Shown here piece by piece: positions 18,459-28,040 of a stretch of 64,000 nucleotides of DNA. The notes below the pieces were generated by a model, which saw nothing but the letters and a program-made list of their open reading frames with translations, searched no databases and was not told the DNA's origin. Position 1 is the first letter of the stretch. The number at the start of each line of letters is the position of its first letter. The DNA lies in NCBI GenBank assembly GCA_022511425.1, contig JAFLRO010000001.1, forward strand, positions 1 through 64,000, in the 5' to 3' direction. This DNA comes from Acetatifactor sp. (GTDB lineage: Bacteria; Bacillota; Clostridia; Lachnospirales; Lachnospiraceae). Made by a program: the position numbers and the translations under genes.

Positions 18459-20945
18459 ATGACGAGAGAAGAATTTATACAGTTTTCTAATCAATATCTG
18501 TATCTTGACGGTGCCACAGGCTCCAATCTTGTGCGGGCTGGGATGCCGTCCGGTGTTTGTCCGGAGCAGTGGATTCTGGAGCATTCAGATGTAATGCTTG
18601 CATTGCAAAAGGAATATGTGAAAGCAGGCACAGATATACTCTATGCTCCTACTTTTACTGCCAACCGCATCAAGCTTGGGGAGTATGGGTTGGAAAATCG
18701 AATGGAGCAGATGATTGAGGATCTTGTAGCAATTTCCAGGGAAGCTGCGGCTTCTGCAAAAGACAGGGTCGTCTATGTGGCCGGTGATTTGACCATGACC
18801 GGAGAACAGTTAAGACCCATGGGCAATATGGAACTGGAGATCCTGATTGACATATATAAAGAACAAATAAAGGCTCTGGAGAAAGCCGGGGTTGACCTTC
18901 TTGTGGTGGAGACTATGATGAGTCTTGCAGAGGCCAGAGCTGCTCTAATCGCGGCAAAAGAGACCTGTGAACTCCCTGTGATGGTGACTATGACCTTTGA
19001 GGAGGATGGCAGGACTTTATACGGAACCGATGCAAGAACAGCTGCTGTAGTTCTGGAAAGCCTGGGAGCATGTGCTGTGGGGGTAAACTGTTCTGCAGGG
19101 CCTGCCCGTATGCGTGAGATTGTTGAGGAGATGACTGCTGTCACCGCCTCTGTACCCATTATCGCAAAACCAAACGCAGGACTTCCCTTTCTGGATGAGC
19201 AGGGGCGAACCTCTTACAGTATGAGCGCTGATGAATTTATACAGGAAATGAGTCAGCTGACAGATGCCGGAGCTACTATATTAGGGGGCTGCTGCGGCAC
19301 TACACCGGAGTTTATTCGGGGACTGAAAGAGGCCTTTGGCAGACAGATCACAGTCCGGCCGGAACGCCGAAATCCCAATACCAGGGTTCTTACATCTGAA
19401 CGGAAAACTCTGAGTTTTGGCTTGGACGGGAGCTTTTTTATTGTAGGTGAGCGTATTAATCCCACAGGTAAGAAACTATTTCAGGCCCAGCTGAGAGAAG
19501 GTGTAATGGACAAGGTACTGCAATTTGCAGAGGAACAGGAACAGTGTGGTGCTCAGGTATTAGATATAAACATGGGTATGAGCGGTATTGATGAGAAAGA
19601 GATGATGCTGCGTGCTATAGAGGAAGTCAGCGGTGTTACCAATTTGCCTCTGTCCCTGGATTCCAGCCATGTAGAAGTATTGGAAGCAGCATTGCGTCAT
19701 TATCCCGGAAGGGCGTTGATCAATTCTATCTCCCTGGAGACGGAGAAGTATGAGAAGCTGATTCCAATTGCGAAGAAATACGGAGCCATGTTTATTCTGC
19801 TGCCCTTGTGTGACAAGGGGCTTCCGGAGAACCTGGAAGAGAAGAAAGAGATAATAGAGAAGGTATTGAATAGAGCTTATGCCTGTGGGCTGAGGAAAGA
19901 CGACATAGTGGTTGACGGTCTGGTTGCCACTGTGGGAGCTAACAGGAGAGCAGGTCTTGAGACACTTGAGACCATCCGTTACTGTAGGGAAAAGGAGCTT
20001 GCTACCATCTGTGGTCTGTCCAATATTTCTTTTGGAATGCCTGAACGTAGTTATGTAAACGCTGCCTTCCTGACACTTGCCATCAGAGAGGGGCTGACTA
20101 TGGCTATTGCTAACCCCTCCCAGGAACTGCTTGTCAGCTGTGCACTGGCTACGGATCTGTTGCTTGCCAAGGAAGATGCTGATATACATTACATAGAATA
20201 TGCCAATGTGGTAGCTATGAATCGGAAGCAGAGAGAGGCGTCACAGAGCATTTCCGGCATAAAGACCGAATGTGGAACAAATGACACTGAAAATTTCGGC
20301 GGTGAAGCAGTAATGAGCGCACATGCAACGGTATTAAGCCACGCTGTCCTGAAGGGAAATCGAAACGGTATTGCAGCGCTCACGAAGGAAGCTCTGGAAG
20401 CCGGCGAGGAACCGCAGTCCCTCCTTAACGATGTACTCATGCCCGCCATCAACCAAGTCGGTGAACTGTTTGACAAAGGGAAATATTTCCTTCCACAGCT
20501 GATTGCCAGCGCTGAAGCCATGAAGAATGCGATTCAAGTACTGGAGCCTTTATTGATGAAGGATGCTGACTCCCAGAATATGCCTGTTATAATCATTGCC
20601 ACGGTAGAAGGGGATATCCATGATATAGGTAAAAATTTAGTTGCATTAATGTTAAGGAATTACGGATTCCGCGTCATTGATCTGGGAAAAGATGTGCCTG
20701 GAGAGGAAATCATTCGGGCAGCAAAAGAAAATAATGCACAGATCATTGCCCTGTCGGCGCTGATGACCACCACGATGCAGCGCATGCGGGAAGTGATCGC
20801 GCTGGTCAGGAAAGAAAAGCTGCCAACAAAGGTTATGATCGGGGGAGCAGTCATCACCCAGGATTATGCTGATGAGATAGGTGCAGACGGGTATTCACGG
20901 GATGCGGCAGAAGCGGTGAAGATAGCACAGAAATTGACTAGCTGA
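18459..20945 (+). CDS. metH: Cobalamin-dependent methionine synthase without reactivation domain (homocysteine/pterin/B12 domains)
   Basis: GGCCGTTPEFI zinc motif, VGERINPTGKK pterin domain, DIHDIGKN (DxHxxG) B12 motif; ends right after the B12 domain. Start reassigned to 18459. Confidence 0.87.
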   Translation: MTREEFIQFSNQYLYLDGATGSNLVRAGMPSGVCPEQWILEHSDVMLALQKEYVKAGTDILYAPTFTANRIKLGEYGLENRMEQMIEDLVAISREAAASAKDRVVYVAGDLTMTGEQLRPMGNMELEILIDIYKEQIKALEKAGVDLLVVETMMSLAEARAALIAAKETCELPVMVTMTFEEDGRTLYGTDARTAAVVLESLGACAVGVNCSAGPARMREIVEEMTAVTASVPIIAKPNAGLPFLDEQGRTSYSMSADEFIQEMSQLTDAGATILGGCCGTTPEFIRGLKEAFGRQITVRPERRNPNTRVLTSERKTLSFGLDGSFFIVGERINPTGKKLFQAQLREGVMDKVLQFAEEQEQCGAQVLDINMGMSGIDEKEMMLRAIEEVSGVTNLPLSLDSSHVEVLEAALRHYPGRALINSISLETEKYEKLIPIAKKYGAMFILLPLCDKGLPENLEEKKEIIEKVLNRAYACGLRKDDIVVDGLVATVGANRRAGLETLETIRYCREKELATICGLSNISFGMPERSYVNAAFLTLAIREGLTMAIANPSQELLVSCALATDLLLAKEDADIHYIEYANVVAMNRKQREASQSISGIKTECGTNDTENFGGEAVMSAHATVLSHAVLKGNRNGIAALTKEALEAGEEPQSLLNDVLMPAINQVGELFDKGKYFLPQLIASAEAMKNAIQVLEPLLMKDADSQNMPVIIIATVEGDIHDIGKNLVALMLRNYGFRVIDLGKDVPGEEIIRAAKENNAQIIALSALMTTTMQRMREVIALVRKEKLPTKVMIGGAVITQDYADEIGADGYSRDAAEAVKIAQKLTS

Positions 20946-21021
20946 AATCAATACAAAAATTATTGCGGCAGTACAGTATATCAAATTATTACTGTACTCA
21001 TGCAGCAGAAAAGAGGTTAAA

Positions 21022-22635
21022 ATGATTGGAGCAGATGCAATTATAAAATGTCTGGAGGCGGAAGGTGTTACCACTGTGTTCGGTTATCCCGGGGTGGCAA
21101 TCTGTCCGTTTTATAACAGTATCCTGGAGTCTGATATTAGGACAATCCTGATTAGAACAGAGCAAAATGCCGCCCATGCAGCCAACGGTGTTTCCAGACT
21201 GACTGGTAAGCCCGGTGTGTGCGCGGTGACTTCGGGCCCCGGTGCCACCAATGTGATTACGGGAATAGCGACCGCTTTTGCGGACAGTATTCCTCTGATT
21301 TGTATCACCGGTCAGGTAAATAGTGAACTTTTGGGAAGTGATGTATTCCAGGAAGCGGACATCACAGGTGCTGTTGAATCCTTTGTGAAGTACAGCTACT
21401 TGGTGAGGAATGTGGAAGATATTCCCAGAATATTCAAGGAGGCCTTTTATATTGCCAATACCGGCCGGAAAGGGCCTGTACTGATTGATGTGCCCATTGA
21501 CATTCAAAATGCGCCTATCAGCCGGTTTAAATATCCGGAGGAGATCTCCCTTCGAACCTATAAACCCACAGTTAAAGGCCATGCGGTACAAATCAAAAAG
21601 GTCATCAAGGAGTTGGAGAAAGCAAAGCAACCGCTGATCTGTGCGGGCGGCGGTGTACTTTTGAGCGATGCCCAGGGCGAACTTACGTCTTTCGCAGAGA
21701 AACACAGCGTACCCGTCGTTTCCACCATGATGGGTAAGGGTGTGATGCCAACAGAACATCCTCTGTACTATGGCATGGTAGGCAACAACGGTGAGGCTTA
21801 TGCCAACCGAGCCATGAACGAGTGCGACCTGCTGATCATGGTGGGTGCAAGGGTGGCGGACAGAGCGGTGAACCAGCCGGATCTGATTACCAAGGGTAAG
21901 GTGCTGGTACATATTGACGTAGACCCTGCTGAGATTGGAAAGAACGCAGGTCCCACCATTCCTTTGGTGGGAGATGCAAAACATATCTTCGAGGATTTTG
22001 AGAAAGAAGAGTTTTCCTGTAGCTTTACGGAATGGATCAAAGTGTTGGATGAGTATCGTGCCACTATGGCGAGAAAGCGCAATCCTAATCCTGCATACGT
22101 GGATCCCGCGGAGTTTATCACAAAACTCACTGACAGAATGGAGGAGGACGCCGTCTATGTAGCGGATGTGGGCCAGAATCAGATTTGGTCCTGTGCATAT
22201 GCCAAGGTGAGAAAAGGCAGGTTCCTTACCTCTGGCGGCATGGGAACTATGGGTTATTCCATACCTGCAGCCATGGGTGCAAAAGTGGCGATGCCTGACA
22301 GACAGGTTGTGGCAGTGTGCGGGGACGGATCCTTCCAGATGTCCATGATGGAACTTGCGACCATGTGCCAGCATAACATTCCTGTGAAGATCATTGTGCT
22401 AAAGAATAATTATTTGGGAATGGTGCGCCAGTTCCAGCATTTTAATTACAAGGACAATTACTCGGTGGTAGACCTGTCCGGCAGCCCGGATCTGGAGAAG
22501 CTGGCGGCAGCCTACGGGATACCTTTCCTGCGGCTTGAGAACATGGAAAAGTGCGATGAAATCATTGATGCATTTTTGAAAAATGATGAGGCAATGCTTT
22601 TGGAATGTATTATAGACCCCATGGATCTGGTCTGA
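21022..22635 (+). CDS. ilvB: Acetolactate synthase large subunit
   Basis: GVTTVFGYPGVAICPFYNSI, EQNAAHAANGVSR, GPGATNVITGIATAFADSIPLICITGQV, GDGSFQMSMMELAT (ThDP motif). Confidence 0.9.
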   Translation: MIGADAIIKCLEAEGVTTVFGYPGVAICPFYNSILESDIRTILIRTEQNAAHAANGVSRLTGKPGVCAVTSGPGATNVITGIATAFADSIPLICITGQVNSELLGSDVFQEADITGAVESFVKYSYLVRNVEDIPRIFKEAFYIANTGRKGPVLIDVPIDIQNAPISRFKYPEEISLRTYKPTVKGHAVQIKKVIKELEKAKQPLICAGGGVLLSDAQGELTSFAEKHSVPVVSTMMGKGVMPTEHPLYYGMVGNNGEAYANRAMNECDLLIMVGARVADRAVNQPDLITKGKVLVHIDVDPAEIGKNAGPTIPLVGDAKHIFEDFEKEEFSCSFTEWIKVLDEYRATMARKRNPNPAYVDPAEFITKLTDRMEEDAVYVADVGQNQIWSCAYAKVRKGRFLTSGGMGTMGYSIPAAMGAKVAMPDRQVVAVCGDGSFQMSMMELATMCQHNIPVKIIVLKNNYLGMVRQFQHFNYKDNYSVVDLSGSPDLEKLAAAYGIPFLRLENMEKCDEIIDAFLKNDEAMLLECIIDPMDLV

Positions 22636-22696
22636 CCTACTTGTGATATCACAGTCATATAAAGGAAATATGAAAAAACGTTCGATGGAGGAAAAG

Positions 22697-23191
22697 ATGA
22701 AGAGAAGAATTTATTCTGTGCTGGTGGAGAACCGTTCCGGTGTGCTCTGTAAGGTGGCTGGGCTGTTTTCCCGCAGATGCTTTAATATAGATAGCCTGGC
22801 GGTGGGTGAGACAGACGATCCTACCTCTTCTCGCATGACCATTGTAAGCAGCGGGGATGAGCGCACTATTGAACAGATAGAGAAGCAGCTGAACAAGAAG
22901 CTGGATGTGATCAAGGTGAATACTTTCTCTGAACAGCAGTGTATCACCAGGGAATTGATGCTTATCAAGGTAAAATACAACAAGAATAACCGCCGGGAGA
23001 TCATGGAGCTCTGTGAGATCATGAAGGCGGAGATTGTGGATATGTCCAAGCATTTTATGATGCTGCAGATCTGCGACACACCTGAACGTGTAAAGCTTCT
23101 TATCGACATGCTGCGCACGATTAGCATTGCGGAAGTTGCCCGTACTGGGACTCTTGCGCTGTCAAAGTGCAGCGAGAATGACGAAGGCTGA
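22697..23191 (+). CDS. ilvN: Acetolactate synthase small (regulatory) subunit, copy 1
   Basis: ACT domain MKRRIYSVLVENRSGVLCKVAGLFSRRCFNIDSLAVG; start 22697 behind ggagg. Confidence 0.88.
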   Translation: MKRRIYSVLVENRSGVLCKVAGLFSRRCFNIDSLAVGETDDPTSSRMTIVSSGDERTIEQIEKQLNKKLDVIKVNTFSEQQCITRELMLIKVKYNKNNRREIMELCEIMKAEIVDMSKHFMMLQICDTPERVKLLIDMLRTISIAEVARTGTLALSKCSENDEG

Positions 23192-23285
23192 TGATAGGGG
23201 CTTGAAGCTAAATGGAATTTGTGGTAGTATATCACATGGACAGAAGTCAAATTGGAAAAGAATGTTAAGAAGCAGGGTGAGAAAT

Positions 23286-23789
23286 ATGCAGAAAAGAGTA
23301 TTTCAACTACTTGTAAACAATACTTCCGGCGTATTGAGCCGGATAACGGGCCTGTTTTCAAGAAGAGGATACAATATCGAGAGTATCACCGCAGGCGTTA
23401 CGGCGGATCCAAGATTTACCAGAATCACCATCGTCACCTCCGGCGCAGACGAGATACTGGAGCAGATTGAAAAACAGCTGGCAAAGCTTGTGGATGTGAG
23501 AGACATCAAGGAACTGAAGCCTGATGAGAGCGTTTACCGTGAGCTGGTCATGGTGAAGGTAAGGGCTGCAGCTGAACAACGTCAGAGTGTGATATCAGTT
23601 GCAGATATCTTCCGTGCGAAAATTATTGATGTGGCACCTGAAAGCTTGATTATTGAGCTTACGGGCAATCAGCAAAAGATTGACGCGTTTATCAGCCTGT
23701 TAGACGGCTACGAAATTTTGGAGCTTGCCAGAACGGGTATTGCAGGTTTAGGTCGCGGCATTGACAAGGTTGTCTTTATTGATGAATAA
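23286..23789 (+). CDS. ilvN: Acetolactate synthase small subunit, copy 2
   Basis: ACT domain MQKRVFQLLVNNTSGVLSRITGLFSRRGYNIESITAG; start reassigned to 23286. Confidence 0.88.
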   Translation: MQKRVFQLLVNNTSGVLSRITGLFSRRGYNIESITAGVTADPRFTRITIVTSGADEILEQIEKQLAKLVDVRDIKELKPDESVYRELVMVKVRAAAEQRQSVISVADIFRAKIIDVAPESLIIELTGNQQKIDAFISLLDGYEILELARTGIAGLGRGIDKVVFIDE

Positions 23790-23814
23790 AATTTTCAATA
23801 AGGAGGATAAAGCA

Positions 23815-24105
23815 ATGGCCTTGACTAATGAAGATCTACAGGCAATATCAAATATGATGGATCAAAAATTTGACGAGAGGTTGGAACCGATCAATAGAAG
23901 GCTTGATAAGCTTGAATCAAAGGTTAATGCTTTAAGGAGTGGACAAATTGATATCAGAAAGGATATTAAGGCCATAGATATATAAATATCTGAAACATAC
24001 GATATAGCCCTTGATGCATGGGGTACAAGTACAGAAAACAGAGAATGGCTAGAGTCAACAGCAAATAAATTAATTAGCAGCTCGACAATAGTAGTTAAAC
24101 ATTAG
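23815..24105 (+). pseudogene. Small coiled-coil protein interrupted by one in-frame TAA (23983-23985)
   Basis: MALTNEDLQAISNMMDQKFDERLEPINRRLDKLESKVNALRSGQIDIRKDIKAIDI*ISETYDIALDAWGTSTENREWLESTANKLISSSTIVVKH*: the same frame stays open and protein-like after the stop. Confidence 0.7.
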
Positions 24106-24146
24106 CAGTATGATGATTTGTCAGTTATAAATATTTTATATACTAA

Positions 24147-25190
<1,044 letters not shown>

Positions 25191-25250
25191 TGAAGCTTTA
25201 GGATTTTAGGGATGTCTGCAATGGCATCCCTTTTCTATGGGAAGAGAATT

Positions 25251-27056
25251 ATGTCATCTTTAGAAAAAAAGTTAAAAGCGCCCAAAGGAATTGAGCCGGA
25301 ACATTGGTTTATTGAATGCTACAGAAACCATAAGGGGCATCCTATAAAAATACTGGCAGCTCTGTATAAAGGCAATTATTATAAATTTGTTCTGGCAGTC
25401 ATTTTCTTCTTCTGTAAACATGCCTGTGTTTGGGTGCTGCCTATTGTGACGGCAAATATTATAAATGATATTACAACACAAAATCCTGACAGTACCGGAA
25501 ATATTGTTTTTTATACTGTATTAATGATTTGTCTGTTGCTTTTGAATATACCAATGAACTATCTGTATACGGATTACAAGAGTCAGGCAACGAGATATGC
25601 GGAGACCGGACTGAGAAAGGCACTGATCCGTAAGCTGCAGCAGCTTTCCATCTCTTACCATATAGAGACCCAGTCAGGACGCCTGCAGTCAAAGATCATA
25701 AGGGATGTGGAGGCAGTGGAAGGTCTTTCCACACAGATGTTTTTAAGCATCCTGAATATTGTGTTGAATATAACGGCAGCGCTGGTGGTCACAGTGCAGA
25801 GAAGTCTGGTGGTGTTTTTCTTCTTTTTGCTGACAACGCCCATTGCCGCCATCACAATGGTTTCCTTTCGAAACATCATGAAGAAGAGTAACCGTGATTT
25901 CCGTAAGGAGATGGAAGAGACCTCTGCAAGAGTCATGGAAATGGTGGAATTGATTCCTGTGACACGCGCCCATGCCCTGGAGGAAGAGGAAGTGGAGAAG
26001 ATGAGCAGTCAACTTTTTGCCGTGGCGGAAAAAGGCTATAAGCTTGATTTGATTCAATCTTTGTTCGGCTCTGTGGGATGGGTCATCTTTCAGATTTTTC
26101 AAGTGGTATGCCTGTGCTTTACAGGATTTCTTGCCTTCCGTGGAAGGATCCTGGCGGGCGATATCACCCTTTACCAGAGTTATTTTGCAACCATTGTAAA
26201 TCAGGTATCAGCCATTATTACGCTGATTCCCACTATTACAAAAGGAATTGAGTCGGTCAATTCCATTGGCGAGGTGCTTCTGTCTGAGGATGTGGAACAC
26301 AATGAGGGCAAGGAGCAGATTGAGGATGTAGAAGGTCATTTCTCCTTTAAAAATGTACATTTCAAGTATCATGACGGCGAGAGCGATATCCTGAACGGCT
26401 TGAATTTGGAGGTGAAAAAAGGGGAGACCATAGCGCTGGTAGGAGAATCAGGTGCAGGGAAATCCACAATACTGAACCTTGTAAACGGATTTTATCTGGC
26501 TGATAAAGGAAGGGTTTTGTTAGACGGTCATGATTTGAGCGAGATAGATTTGCGCTCCTACCGGAGATTCCTTGCAGTGGTGCCTCAGACATCCATCCTG
26601 TTTTCGGGAACTATCAGGGAAAACATTGTCTATGGCTGCGAGGGCGTTACCCAGGAGAAGTTGGCTCAGGTCATTGATGCGGCAAATCTGCGTGAACTGG
26701 TGGATTCCCTGCCCAAGGGTCTGGACACAATGGTGGGAGAACATGGCGGAAAGCTGTCCGGAGGACAGAGACAACGTGTCTCCATCGCCAGAGCGTTGAT
26801 CCGTGATCCCAAAATTATCTTGCTGGATGAGGCAACCTCAGCCCTTGACAGTATTTCGGAAAAACTGATACAAGAGGCAGTGGACAATCTGACGAGGAAC
26901 AGGACTACCTTTATTGTAGCTCACAGGCTTTCCACCATTCGGGATGCGGATCGTATCGCTGTTATCAATGCGGGGCAATGTGTGGAGTACGGTACATACG
27001 ACGAATTGATGACAAGAAAAGGAATCTTTTACAGTATGAAGCAGATACAGAGCTAG
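25251..27056 (+). CDS. ABC transporter ATP-binding/permease protein
   Basis: Walker A GESGAGKST, KLSGGQRQRVSIARAL, IILLDEATSALD; start reassigned to 25251. Confidence 0.9.
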   Translation: MSSLEKKLKAPKGIEPEHWFIECYRNHKGHPIKILAALYKGNYYKFVLAVIFFFCKHACVWVLPIVTANIINDITTQNPDSTGNIVFYTVLMICLLLLNIPMNYLYTDYKSQATRYAETGLRKALIRKLQQLSISYHIETQSGRLQSKIIRDVEAVEGLSTQMFLSILNIVLNITAALVVTVQRSLVVFFFFLLTTPIAAITMVSFRNIMKKSNRDFRKEMEETSARVMEMVELIPVTRAHALEEEEVEKMSSQLFAVAEKGYKLDLIQSLFGSVGWVIFQIFQVVCLCFTGFLAFRGRILAGDITLYQSYFATIVNQVSAIITLIPTITKGIESVNSIGEVLLSEDVEHNEGKEQIEDVEGHFSFKNVHFKYHDGESDILNGLNLEVKKGETIALVGESGAGKSTILNLVNGFYLADKGRVLLDGHDLSEIDLRSYRRFLAVVPQTSILFSGTIRENIVYGCEGVTQEKLAQVIDAANLRELVDSLPKGLDTMVGEHGGKLSGGQRQRVSIARALIRDPKIILLDEATSALDSISEKLIQEAVDNLTRNRTTFIVAHRLSTIRDADRIAVINAGQCVEYGTYDELMTRKGIFYSMKQIQS

Positions 27057-27099
27057 TGTACTGACACATTCACATTTCACCAGATAGTGTCAGCACACT
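27055..27099. repeat. Inverted repeat (13-bp arms, one mismatch) at the 3' end of the ABC gene
   Basis: agtgtactgacac (27055-27067) / gtgtcagcacact (27087-27099). Confidence 0.75.
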
Positions 27100-27234
27100 G
27101 GCGAAAAGTTTTCTTTAGAAATTCTTTGGTTTTTTCAGATGTTTACATTTATTTTTTAGGTCTATGCTATCCTCATGCTAATGATAATGGATTTAGTGGG
27201 TACAGCATGGACCTTTCTATGAGGGGAGAACAAA

Positions 27235-27945
27235 ATGGAAGGCAAGTATCGTATATTGGTTGTAGAGGACGACAAAGAAATCAGAGAGGGTATTGAGATA
27301 TATTTGAAAAATCAAGGCTATGAGGTATTTCATGCAGCAAACGGCAAGGAAGGTTTGGAGGTCATTGCAAGTGAGGAACTTCACCTGGCAATTGTGGATA
27401 TTATGATGCCCGTTATGGATGGCGTCACCATGCTCATGAAGCTCAGAGAGCAGGAGTACGAATTCCCTGTGATCATGTTGTCTGCAAAGTCCGAGGAGGT
27501 TGATAAGATCATGGGGCTTAACATGGGGGCTGATGACTATGTTACAAAGCCTTTTACACCGCTGGAACTGTTGGCACGGGTGAATTCCCATCTTCGCAGA
27601 TATTCAAAGTACCTGGCGGCAGTGGATGGAGAAGCTCCCAAGGACCACATTTATACCATCGGAGGATTGGAATTGAATGAAGACACGGTGGAGGTGACAG
27701 TGGACGGCGAACCGGTGAAACTGACCCCCATGGAGTTTAAGATAGTACAGCTGCTGATCAAAAATCCGGGCAGAGTGTTCTCGGCAGATGAAATTTACGA
27801 GCGAATCTGGAACGAGAAGGCAGTAAACACAGACACCATCATGGTACATGTTAGAAATATCAGGGAGAAAATCGAGTTGGATCCCAGGAACCCCAAGTAT
27901 TTGAAAGTGGTCTGGGGTGTGGGTTACAAGATTGACAGGCAGTAA
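27235..27945 (+). CDS. OmpR/PhoB-family response regulator
   Basis: Receiver VVEDDKEIREGIEIYL, VDIMMPVMDGV, TKPFTPLELLARV; winged-helix C-terminus. Confidence 0.93.
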   Translation: MEGKYRILVVEDDKEIREGIEIYLKNQGYEVFHAANGKEGLEVIASEELHLAIVDIMMPVMDGVTMLMKLREQEYEFPVIMLSAKSEEVDKIMGLNMGADDYVTKPFTPLELLARVNSHLRRYSKYLAAVDGEAPKDHIYTIGGLELNEDTVEVTVDGEPVKLTPMEFKIVQLLIKNPGRVFSADEIYERIWNEKAVNTDTIMVHVRNIREKIELDPRNPKYLKVVWGVGYKIDRQ

Positions 27946-28040
27946 AATGATAGACTAACAGGCAGTATGCGTTAGATTAGTAAGCCGTATATGTTATCCA
28001 GTCTGTGTATAATGCGTATAAAGCAGGAAGGTGTGAGATA

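Noticed and set aside
20970-20998. agtacagta/tactgtact hairpin before ilvB as a T-box or attenuator
   Set aside because: The 76-bp gap is too short for a T-box, there is no AGGGTGG-type motif and no U-tract; at most a simple hairpin.
20998-22374. 458-aa antisense ORF opposite ilvB
   Set aside because: Sense strand is clearly ilvB; the antisense translation is His/Cys-rich and low quality.
23127-23285. Extended N-terminus of ilvN copy 2 in the ORF track
   Set aside because: ACT-domain start at 23286 matches family length; the extension overlaps ilvN copy 1.
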